Shown here: positions 54,877 to 62,907 of the stretch, piece after piece
Layout of the letters: each line of letters begins with the position of its first letter
Numbering within the stretch: the first letter of the stretch is position 1
DNA from: Paenibacillus polysaccharolyticus
GTDB lineage: Bacteria > Bacillota > Bacilli > Paenibacillales > Paenibacillaceae
Assembly (NCBI RefSeq): GCF_900102085.1
Contig: NZ_FMVM01000001.1
Location: 62,001 to 126,000, forward strand
Length of the DNA stretch: 64,000 bases
Direction of reading: 5' to 3'
Notes under the pieces: model-generated
The model's input: only the letters and a program-made list of their open reading frames with translations
Told to the model about the DNA's origin: nothing
Database searches by the model: none
Position numbers and translations under genes: made by a program

Positions 54877-57264
54877 TCAACCGTTCTTTAACGGCATTCT
54901 TAACTCTTTAATAAAAATAGACCTCTTGCTTGGTTTGTCTTGAATCGTCTTTGGGAACGTAACATATAGATTATTCTTCGCCCTAGTAGCAGCCACATAC
55001 ATCAATCTTCGTTCTTCCTCATGTGTGGTCGGCGGTTCTGCCTTTTCCTTGCATTCATTCATATCCACGCTGCTCAATGCTACTGCACGATTAGAAGGTA
55101 ATGCCCCGTCATGTACACCGATTACAAAGACATTATTAAAAGCAAGTCCTTTGCTTTTATGGATCGTTAAAAAGTATAGTGCATTGTATTCACCCTTATG
55201 GTATAGTTCCAAATGTTTTTTCATATTTTCACTTTTTTCTTTGAGTCTTTGGTGATACCCATTCAAGTCACGCCAGGACTTGTAAATTGTACACTCTTTT
55301 TTTATCCAATCGGTCTCTTCTTTCGATAAATTTTTCTTATTTGTTGGAAAAAGAAGGAGCGGCTCAATGAACTCCATAATGTCAACTTGATTCCTTTTAA
55401 TAAGCTTGAAAATACCATTCAAATAATTTTCAAGCAAAACAATATCATTTCCTTTATTGTATTTCTTAACGTATTCTACAAATTTCCGAAGCATATGTTG
55501 AACGTTCGAAAAATCATTTTGTACCAGAAAATGATCCACTTCCTGGCTCTTGATGTAGTAAGCATTGGCTATGTTAATTAACAAAGGTCTCCAATTCGAT
55601 TGAATTAACGCATTTGCTTTCATTAAATTTGACCAAATACCAAAAGCTTTTTTCAATTCAGAGATATTGAATATCCCCATTACATCAGCATTATTTTCAA
55701 TGACATACGGTATACTTCGATGATCAAGTACCTGATAAACACTTTGTAATTGACCAACGGAACGATATAGGATGGTAGAAAGAGTGTAGTTCACAATCTC
55801 TACTTTATCTTTAAATTTAAATTGTTTCTCTTCACCTAACTTCTGAGCTTTTGAAATAATCCAGTTTGCCTCATCGACTGGATTGTTCGCTGCCCAAATA
55901 TAGGCATCGCCCTCAGCATTATGAAAAGGTGTCATAGATTTTTTAATTCTATCGTGAGCGTTTGAGATAATCACTCGATTCCCAGCCTGAACAATGTTCT
56001 GTTTTGAGCGATAGTTCATCATTAATTCAATGGTATATGTGTTATATAACTCATGGAATTGTTTAATGAATTTAGGGTCCGACCCTCGAAATGCATATAT
56101 GCTTTGGTCATCGTCTCCTACAATGATTAGTTTAGCCCCACTGCCATCTGGTGGTGAAATCAGTTTTAAAATGTCCATCTGAAGTGGGTTGATATCTTGA
56201 AATTCATCGACGAATATGTACTCAAACTTATTTTGAATGAACTTGCGAGCGGACTCATATTGTTGTAAAGCCCGATATAGATTAAGAAGAAAATCATCAA
56301 ATATAACAATCTGCTGTTCAGTCCGTATTTGGATAAATTCCATGTATAAGTCGTAAAATCGTTTGTGAATCGGATATTCTGATTCGGATTCTAAACTATC
56401 GTAATGTTTAGCAACAAAAGTCATCATTTCTTCAGGACTGTACCCAAGGTTGGTCCAATAATCGATCCTTTGGCGTATATTTTTATTTTCTTGTTTATCA
56501 AAAACGAAAAGATTATACTTTTCTATAAGTTGTTGAAATAATTTACTTGCCTTTTCATCACTATCATCTTCCTTCTGACCGGTGACTCCAACTGATGCAA
56601 GCGCTGGTATAATCCTGAGAAGTTGTTCAAACAATGATCTGAAGACACCATGAAAAGTTCCAATCATCACCTTTGAATTATCAGTTCCCAAAAATAAATT
56701 TACACGATCATTCATTTCATCCGCTGCTTTTCTTGTGAACGTAACCATGCATATCTTTGATGCTTCAACATTTTCCATCGTCGTCAAATATGCTGTTTTT
56801 GCACATATCGTTTCGGTTTTCCCACTTCCAGCTCCGGCTATAATTCTTAAACTTCTCTCCATTGGATATCGAATTGCTTCTACTTGATGTTGATTGAAGG
56901 GATTTCCTTTGATCTGTTCTATATGGTCGAAGAAATTTTTATCTACATCCCATTCACCAATTAGCTTCTCATTGGTGGAGCTTGTTACTTCTCCGTACTG
57001 GTTTTTATATATTTCATTACTTTCAACCACTCTTCCGATTAGCAGCCTTAACTCCTGCATTTCCCTTTCATTCTTTAGAATGTAAGCTTGCAACTTTTTA
57101 TTGTCATTAAGTAATTGCTTTATTTTAGTGGCTTTAGCTGCTAATTTGTTTTGCAAAACTGAATTTTCTTCGTGCATTCTTTGGTTTTTTAAAGATAACG
57201 TCTCTATCTCCGACACTAATTTGTCTCTACCCGTAAGTTTATTAAGTAATTTTTGAAGAGGCAT
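54877..57264 (-). CDS. UvrD/Rep-family superfamily 1 DNA helicase
   Basis: 795 residues. An N-terminal coiled coil (about 10-75) precedes the helicase. Motifs: I IAGAGSGKTETI, Ia MVTFTRKAADEM, II YIFVDEFQDINPLQ, III IIVGDDDQSIYAFRG, IV region MNYRSKQNIV, V LTIHKSKGLAFNNVF, VI MYVAATRAKNNLYV. It starts at ATG 57264 behind TAGGAGA. Standalone UvrD-like helicases are frequent in defence loci (for example Gabija GajB and Zorya-like systems), but no GajA partner is seen. A decayed copy of its 3' end lies at 59276. Confidence 0.93.
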   Translation of the reverse strand: MPLQKLLNKLTGRDKLVSEIETLSLKNQRMHEENSVLQNKLAAKATKIKQLLNDNKKLQAYILKNEREMQELRLLIGRVVESNEIYKNQYGEVTSSTNEKLIGEWDVDKNFFDHIEQIKGNPFNQHQVEAIRYPMERSLRIIAGAGSGKTETICAKTAYLTTMENVEASKICMVTFTRKAADEMNDRVNLFLGTDNSKVMIGTFHGVFRSLFEQLLRIIPALASVGVTGQKEDDSDEKASKLFQQLIEKYNLFVFDKQENKNIRQRIDYWTNLGYSPEEMMTFVAKHYDSLESESEYPIHKRFYDLYMEFIQIRTEQQIVIFDDFLLNLYRALQQYESARKFIQNKFEYIFVDEFQDINPLQMDILKLISPPDGSGAKLIIVGDDDQSIYAFRGSDPKFIKQFHELYNTYTIELMMNYRSKQNIVQAGNRVIISNAHDRIKKSMTPFHNAEGDAYIWAANNPVDEANWIISKAQKLGEEKQFKFKDKVEIVNYTLSTILYRSVGQLQSVYQVLDHRSIPYVIENNADVMGIFNISELKKAFGIWSNLMKANALIQSNWRPLLINIANAYYIKSQEVDHFLVQNDFSNVQHMLRKFVEYVKKYNKGNDIVLLENYLNGIFKLIKRNQVDIMEFIEPLLLFPTNKKNLSKEETDWIKKECTIYKSWRDLNGYHQRLKEKSENMKKHLELYHKGEYNALYFLTIHKSKGLAFNNVFVIGVHDGALPSNRAVALSSVDMNECKEKAEPPTTHEEERRLMYVAATRAKNNLYVTFPKTIQDKPSKRSIFIKELRMPLKNG

Positions 57265-57591
57265 ATCATTTCTCCTATAACTTAGTGTATTGAATTTACA
57301 TTGCTTCTACTCTACTTCTGCGATTGTCAACGAACAGACTTGGTACTCATTTTTGATTTTTACAGAATAAAGCATAGTTGTAAACATAAATGATGGCAAT
57401 TCTTAGTTGCACAAGAAATCAATCCTAAAGATAGCGTCTATATAGGCAAATTTCTGTTTATCACGTAGGATAAGTCGCACTTCACGTTATACTGAATCAT
57501 AATAAAAAAAGCCTGTGTTCCATTTCACTTGGAATACAGGCTTTAGTCCCACTTAATATAAAATTCGAGCTCTTTAATTTCACATCAAATA
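57265..57591 (-). terminator. Intergenic gap with terminator 57504-57545
   Basis: AAAGCCTGTGTTCC and GGAATACAGGCTTT pair around TATTTCACTT; on the minus strand TTTTTTTATT follows. It terminates the channel-like gene ending at 57592. The remaining 57265-57500 must contain the helicase promoter, but I could not assign it. Confidence 0.8.
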
Positions 57592-58695
57592 CTATTTATT
57601 TTTTTTGATATTTAGAGAAGATAGTACAATACCAGCCATGTAGGACAGCATAGTTATATCAATAATTTTGTTGATACAAAAATGAAAAAATTGGATGATG
57701 TGCATCGAAGGTGTCTTTCTAACAAAAGTGTCCATGTTGATATAGAAAGAGTCTGTAGGCATAGGAATTGCAAAATGAAGACAAAATGCATAATAAAATG
57801 CCTTCACATAATTGCGGTATAGTAACCACATATCTGATGTGGTGTCAAACTGAGCTGGCTTCATACTTGAAAAGGTTATATATACTAGCGAATAGCACAA
57901 ATCAGCAAATACGATAGTGATAAAAATTTTAAAAAATAGCTTTTGAATTCCAAGTCTCCCCATATCTTTCACATCAGTAATTTTAGAGTCATAGAAAATC
58001 ATTTTAATAAGATAATCTATTATAAATATTGCAATTATTATCGAAAAAGCGGTAATACTAATATAAATCATTAAACTGGACTCTAAATCCAACTGCAAAT
58101 CTAATATCATTAAAGATAATGCGTCATTTGGGTAAAGACTCACATACCAAAAAACAAACAAGAAAAAAAACATGATAAACATAAAGAAACCAACAAACCA
58201 TACTACTAATTTTAATAACATTGTTAAATTTAATGGCATCCCACATTTTTCATGTAGAAATGACTCAAATTTATCACCAAGAAACTCAAATATTTTATAA
58301 CTGAAGAAAGTTATTGTAATTAAACCGATTAGGAAGTAAAAAGAACTATATAAATTTAATATTGCCAACGAAAATATCACAACACAAAATGGAGCAAATT
58401 TATACTTTCTCCACACAGAACTGTTTACATTGGATTTATTATTAACAATTACATATATAGTAAACAAAAATGAACAAACAATAGATATTAAAAATCTCGT
58501 AACTGTATCTTCTTCCACTATGTAAATTAGATACACGTACAGCCACGGCACTGCTCTTAAGCACTTATCTACATTAGTCCAACTCATTAATATAAATTCT
58601 CCCCCACTATAAAAACTGAATTCAAAATCCACTTCAGCAGAGAGTATACATTTATATAACTGCTCATCTGTTATTTGTTCAATTACCATCCTCAT
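57592..58695 (-). CDS. Multi-pass membrane protein, possible ion channel
   Basis: About 367 residues, ATG 58695 (MRMVIEQITDE) behind AAAGGGG; an earlier ATG at 58779 would overlap the upstream gene. Six or seven hydrophobic segments (for example FLISIVCSFLFTIYVIV, FVGFFMFIMFFFLFVFWY, IIIAIFIIDYLI, TIVFADLCYSLVYITF) surround a loop with FHFCINKIIDITMLSYMAGIV at the C-terminus. This last pair resembles the pore end of two-TM ion channels, but I see no GYG selectivity filter. Alternative: an unassigned membrane effector of a defence system. Confidence 0.6.
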   Translation of the reverse strand: MRMVIEQITDEQLYKCILSAEVDFEFSFYSGGEFILMSWTNVDKCLRAVPWLYVYLIYIVEEDTVTRFLISIVCSFLFTIYVIVNNKSNVNSSVWRKYKFAPFCVVIFSLAILNLYSSFYFLIGLITITFFSYKIFEFLGDKFESFLHEKCGMPLNLTMLLKLVVWFVGFFMFIMFFFLFVFWYVSLYPNDALSLMILDLQLDLESSLMIYISITAFSIIIAIFIIDYLIKMIFYDSKITDVKDMGRLGIQKLFFKIFITIVFADLCYSLVYITFSSMKPAQFDTTSDMWLLYRNYVKAFYYAFCLHFAIPMPTDSFYINMDTFVRKTPSMHIIQFFHFCINKIIDITMLSYMAGIVLSSLNIKKNK

Positions 58696-58744
58696 GTTAG
58701 GTACCCCTTTTGGGGGTAATAATACAATAAATATCCTCTTACAC

Positions 58745-59263
58745 TTATGTTTCTCTCCAGATTTTTTTAGAAACATCAAAATTTATTTTTATAGTCTTAC
58801 TTACTGTTGTATTCTGATGGTTATCCTCCACCACATGATAATCCCCCTGGTGTGAGTTACAATGTGGACAAATATGCATGACATATTTATCTCCAGTCAT
58901 TTTACTAAAACGCTCTTGTAGCTTCACACCAAAACGATTTGCTAATTCAATCATTGTCCTCGGTTTACTATATGCCAAATCACTGATTAATGGGTAGCCC
59001 TCTCTTAGTTCATTCATAACTTCAGGATTAAATAATAGTAAAATATCCATTTCTCCCTTGCAGGACCAACATTTGTACCCTGTGCGCACCTCTACATCCC
59101 ATTCAAAGGATTCAGGGTCTTCTTGAGGCATTACTTCTATGTAATAAATATATTCATCTTTCTCAGTCAGTCCCTTCTCTTTCATCCACTTAAAATAACT
59201 AGGATTGAGGCGATGTACTTCTTCAACAGATCTACCTTTATATTTACCAAATGTCATTTCCAT
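58745..59263 (-). CDS. ExoX-C-like/DUF3820-type zinc protein
   Basis: 172 residues, ATG 59263. The N-terminus FGKYKGRSVEEVHRLNPSYFKWM matches the short DNA-associated ExoX C-terminal / DUF3820 motif (FG-K-x-KG-x-x-L-x-x-L-P-x-Y-x-x-W-x). Two Cys pairs, CWSCKG and ICPHCNSH, would form a zinc ribbon. No nuclease residues recognised, so it may be a DNA-binding accessory. It lies 50 bp ahead of the membrane-protein gene in the same direction. It replaced or sits beside a decayed helicase end. Confidence 0.65.
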   Translation of the reverse strand: MEMTFGKYKGRSVEEVHRLNPSYFKWMKEKGLTEKDEYIYYIEVMPQEDPESFEWDVEVRTGYKCWSCKGEMDILLLFNPEVMNELREGYPLISDLAYSKPRTMIELANRFGVKLQERFSKMTGDKYVMHICPHCNSHQGDYHVVEDNHQNTTVSKTIKINFDVSKKIWRET

Positions 59264-59275
59264 AACTTATTCACC

Positions 59276-59405
59276 CAATTTTTAATGGCATTTTTAATTA
59301 TTTTATAAAAACAGACTGCTCACTTGGATTGTTTAGAGAAAATACATAAAAATTATTCTTTGCTCTCGTAGCAGCTACTTCAATCTACGTTCCTCACGTG
59401 TGGAT
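59276..59405 (-). pseudogene. Decayed 3' remnant of a UvrD-type helicase gene
   Basis: The minus-strand translation includes VAATRAKNNFYVFSLNNPSE, then SVFIK, a stop, LKMPLK, colinear with the last 50 residues of the helicase ending at 54877 (VAATRAKNNLYVTFPK... SIFIKELRMPLKNG). An internal deletion and a stop are present. Plus-strand nucleotide identity with 54880-55030 is high (for example ATTATTCTT.GC.CT.GTAGCAGC). This marks a past copy or recombination point. Confidence 0.85.
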
Positions 59406-59421
59406 CATTGATGATACGCCA

Positions 59422-60753
59422 TCACAGTATTTCTAGAGCTTCAATGAAACTGTAATGTCTTATTGAATTTTCATAGTCATCACGATATTCCAGCAATGTT
59501 TCTTTTTTTTCTAAAATAAGCATCGAGTAATGGGTTAAATTATCTACATCATATTCCTTCGACATAAGCTCCTTTAAATGCCCGCTCAATTCTGGAAATC
59601 CACATCTACATTCTATTATCGTTCTAAATATGAGTAATTTAGTGTCGATGTAAGAAACATTATTGAACACTCCCATAATAAAACCCCCTAGCTTCTCCAT
59701 TGCCTTGAAACCCCAGCCTGTTTGTTTGTTAATTCTTAGTAACTGCTTACAATAATTCTGAACAAATTTGTGTACTGAGTACATATCTGCTTTCTGACAC
59801 CAATATGTAATCAAATCATAACGAATATTAATCAAAGGCTTAAAATACAAGTTATAGGTCCATCCTCCTTGTGAATGTTCTTCATAGTTAAGCAAGTGTT
59901 TACTCAAATCGTTCATATAATCAAAATTGAGAAGCTTATACCGATTGTACTCACTTATAATATCTTCTATATTACGCCTAACTTTGTTACTTGTTATTTT
60001 CTTGTAGTAAATCACCATTTCTTTTAAAGCTTTGATATCCTTTGGTCTTCGTGTTAACTCAGTATCCATGCATTTATCAATAATACTTCTAATTCTTCCA
60101 GTTGGCTTGTATAGCCTTGGGTCTTTTTTTGTCAACATAAAAGCCAACAACGCACCCACTGAATAAATATCAGATTGAACGGTTGTTTGGCTTGTTTGTT
60201 CATGCTGCTCTGGTGCAACGAAGCCATCCTGACCTAATCCCATATCTATAGTTTTGGTAAGAGGCGCTGACTCAGAAGTGAAATCTCTTCCCAAACTGAA
60301 ATCAGCAACTTTCAATGTTACTTGACCTGAGATTACATCAGGAAATAATAAAATATTAGATGGAGCCAGATCACGATGTAAAATATCATGTTGGTGAGCG
60401 TGTTCTAGCGCTTCTAAAATCTGCTCTATTAAATAAATTGCTTCTTCTTCAGTTAACGATTCAACAGAATTTTTAACATAATGATGAAGTGTATATGGTG
60501 CTTTTGGCATCCTAAACCATGGAGAATCGTCAGACTTAGAATATTCAATTATATTTATGATGTTTGGATGAAAATGGAGTTTTAATAAAATATCTATTTC
60601 TCTTAGAAACCTTCGTTTATCTCGAAATTCTCCGTCGTTAAACTCTTTAACTACCTGTCCTGTCGAGACCCCATTGTTAAACAACTCATAGACCATTCCA
60701 TAAGAACCCTTTCCGATAGCCGTGTACTTACTACATGATTCTCTCCAAGACAT
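59422..60753 (-). CDS. Ser/Thr protein kinase
   Basis: About 443 residues, ATG 60753 (MSWRESCSKY) behind AAAGGTGAGG. Hanks-type kinase: glycine loop AIGKGSYGMVYEL, Lys in QVVKEF, HRDLAPSNILLF catalytic loop (about 136-147), metal site ADFSLGRD (the usual DFG reads DFS), and APEQ. The C-terminal 180 residues are helical and unassigned; there is no transmembrane helix or PASTA repeat, so it is cytosolic. Same strand as the caspase-like gene 381 bp upstream. Kinases of this sort (for example in Stk2-type defence) act in abortive infection. Confidence 0.9.
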   Translation of the reverse strand: MSWRESCSKYTAIGKGSYGMVYELFNNGVSTGQVVKEFNDGEFRDKRRFLREIDILLKLHFHPNIINIIEYSKSDDSPWFRMPKAPYTLHHYVKNSVESLTEEEAIYLIEQILEALEHAHQHDILHRDLAPSNILLFPDVISGQVTLKVADFSLGRDFTSESAPLTKTIDMGLGQDGFVAPEQHEQTSQTTVQSDIYSVGALLAFMLTKKDPRLYKPTGRIRSIIDKCMDTELTRRPKDIKALKEMVIYYKKITSNKVRRNIEDIISEYNRYKLLNFDYMNDLSKHLLNYEEHSQGGWTYNLYFKPLINIRYDLITYWCQKADMYSVHKFVQNYCKQLLRINKQTGWGFKAMEKLGGFIMGVFNNVSYIDTKLLIFRTIIECRCGFPELSGHLKELMSKEYDVDNLTHYSMLILEKKETLLEYRDDYENSIRHYSFIEALEIL

Positions 60754-61134
60754 TTTTACCTCACCTTTATTCTTTAAGTGTTGGAAAATCTTCATCACTA
60801 TTTTATCAGATTCACTTGTATTGTCACCTCATATAAGAACATTACAACCCATGCGGATGTCTCAATCAAATGTGACTGTATGAAGTCTCAGCATTAAGAG
60901 GATAACAAAAAAATTTAAGCGAACCTACTGTTAATCAATTATATAGCGTTGTAAAAACTTATGAACTTATTCCGGCGTATATAATACCCATGAAAACAAA
61001 CGAAAAAAAGTCACTGAATCAGTGACTTTTTAAAGGTGCTAAATTCTTTTCTTGGACAATTTTTAAATATCATCGGACACTTTCTACCAGGCACTATCGT
61101 AATATTAATGCCAAATAAACTACAAACAAATAAT
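60754..61134. terminator. Intergenic gap with bidirectional terminator 61004-61032
   Basis: AAAAAGTCACTGA and its exact complement TCAGTGACTTTTT flank one base. It ends about 100 bp after the caspase-like gene and can work both ways. The rest is AT-rich; the kinase promoter must lie in it but was not identified. Confidence 0.8.
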
Positions 61135-62616
61135 TTATTCAATTAATTTCTGATCAGCATCTGCTAATCTGTGAAAACTTTGCCCAACCGTTGCTAGCAT
61201 AATTGTCAAATTTTGAGAAACTTTCGGCTTCATTATAAGCTCCTGATCATTTGTTGAGAGAATAAATTTCACTCCATCAGATGTTGAGTATTCAATAAGT
61301 CCGGAATTTTCATCTTCTTCTAAAGTGCCACCAATCTGTTCCTCAACATCTTCAAATTTATCAACAATTTCATTGTAGTCCATTTCACCATACACTGGAA
61401 AAACAATTTCATTTGGCATAATAGGAAATACATTCTCTATTCCTTCAGGTGGAGTTTCGTTAACTTGGTTGTTTAAATATAACTTCCGTATAATAAGAGC
61501 TTCAGAAGGTTCATTTGGATTTTGACGTGTATCAATTGAAAACCTAAAATAACGAGTATCAATATTTCTATCCGATCTAGTTATATCTTTCCGTCGAAGT
61601 CCTAATACACTTTTGCATTTATTATAAATATGTTCTATTTCATCCAGTATTATTTGATCCATTCTATTAGAAATAAATTGATCTGTCTCTCTGGATAATC
61701 TATTAGGTACAAAATGGACCGACTTGGAATATCCAGGAAGTTTTGAAATTAATCGCATCTCTACCTTACGAAAAAACATATCCTCTTGTGCTAGTCCAAG
61801 ACCGGCAAACGGAACTGAAAATCCTTTGTTATCATCAGCGGGTATCTCATAAATAGCGAAGGTATTACTACTCGAAATTTCTGCCCATGGATTTTGATTC
61901 CCTCTTATTTCTGTTCGTTCGCGAATATACCTAGGTACCGCCGTACTCAAATAATTCTGGAGTGAAGAACTTGTAATAAACTGTCGGTCAATTGCCTCAT
62001 CGACCTCTCCTTTTAAAGCCTGAAGCAGATGATAGGTCCATATCCCATGTTTTAGATTTAAGCTACCATATGATTTTTCACCACGAGAACACGAGAAAAA
62101 AGCCGCACGGTAGTTACTCGATCGGATAAATTCAATGAATTCATCATGTCGCATTCCTGCAATAAAATCACGTCCTAAATCTAGTCCCTCTATAAAAGAG
62201 GAGCATGAATCTACAAAGAGTAAGCTCTTGTTACAGGGCGAATTTCGAAGAGGCTCCATCAACACTTTATTCAGCGATACAGATGTTTCCTTTAAATTCT
62301 CAGGATGAGTATCCCATGCCGTAAACTTATTTTGACCATTATCAAAAAATCCGTGCCCTGCATAATAAAAAATAAAACGATCATCTTCTTGAAGCATTTG
62401 TATTTCATATTTTAATTCATGTTCCAACCTTGTTTTTGTAACGTCAGTGTTAATCCATAATTTTATATTATCATCTGGCACACCCAAATACTCATTAAGC
62501 CAGAACTTAAATGCCTTTGCATCATTTGTTGCATACTCTACCTTTTTAATACCAAATTGATATTCTTCAACTGCAATAATCACAGCATACGTGTTTTCAG
62601 GTGAAACTACTTTCAT
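61135..62616 (-). CDS. Caspase-like cysteine peptidase (family C14)
   Basis: About 493 residues, ATG 62616 (MKVVSPENTY) behind ACGGAGG. The N-terminal domain (about 8-230) is caspase-like: TYAVIIAVEEY, RFIFYYAGHGFF with the catalytic His (about 90), and LLFVDSCSSF with the catalytic Cys (about 138). The C-terminal 260 residues are an unassigned alpha/beta region. Bacterial caspase-like proteases act in gasdermin, CARF and other abortive infection systems. The nearest possible partners are the DUF4062 protein upstream and the kinase downstream. Confidence 0.9.
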   Translation of the reverse strand: MKVVSPENTYAVIIAVEEYQFGIKKVEYATNDAKAFKFWLNEYLGVPDDNIKLWINTDVTKTRLEHELKYEIQMLQEDDRFIFYYAGHGFFDNGQNKFTAWDTHPENLKETSVSLNKVLMEPLRNSPCNKSLLFVDSCSSFIEGLDLGRDFIAGMRHDEFIEFIRSSNYRAAFFSCSRGEKSYGSLNLKHGIWTYHLLQALKGEVDEAIDRQFITSSSLQNYLSTAVPRYIRERTEIRGNQNPWAEISSSNTFAIYEIPADDNKGFSVPFAGLGLAQEDMFFRKVEMRLISKLPGYSKSVHFVPNRLSRETDQFISNRMDQIILDEIEHIYNKCKSVLGLRRKDITRSDRNIDTRYFRFSIDTRQNPNEPSEALIIRKLYLNNQVNETPPEGIENVFPIMPNEIVFPVYGEMDYNEIVDKFEDVEEQIGGTLEEDENSGLIEYSTSDGVKFILSTNDQELIMKPKVSQNLTIMLATVGQSFHRLADADQKLIE

Positions 62617-62867
62617 GTTCAAGCCTCCGTATTCTTAGGTTGTTTACACTTTTAAAAGATAAGGAAGTGTAGTCATCAGCCCATCTTATTTAGGCTATCG
62701 TCAACTGGAAATATACTTATTTATTAAAGATGACTAATATTAGTCTATTCTCTATCTCTCCAATATAGTAAAGTGACGTTCCCCTAATGATTATAGGTAC
62801 CACTATATTATATGTCAGTTGATATAAAGTCATTCAATTAAATATTTACTATGTTGATGTAGAAAAC

Positions 62868-62904
62868 TTAAAAGGTTCCTCCCTATTACTCGAGAGGAAT
62901 CTTT
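62868..62904 (-). terminator. Terminator of the DUF4062 gene
   Basis: On the minus strand AAAAGATTCCTCTC ... GAGGAACCTTTT, with the T-rich end directly after. It abuts the stop at 62908. Confidence 0.65.
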
Positions 62905-62907
62905 TGT

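Noticed and set aside
57440..57500. TTTATCACG / GATAAGTCGC motifs as a possible right end
   Set aside because: Mixed orientation, no ACA terminus, no host gene on the far side.
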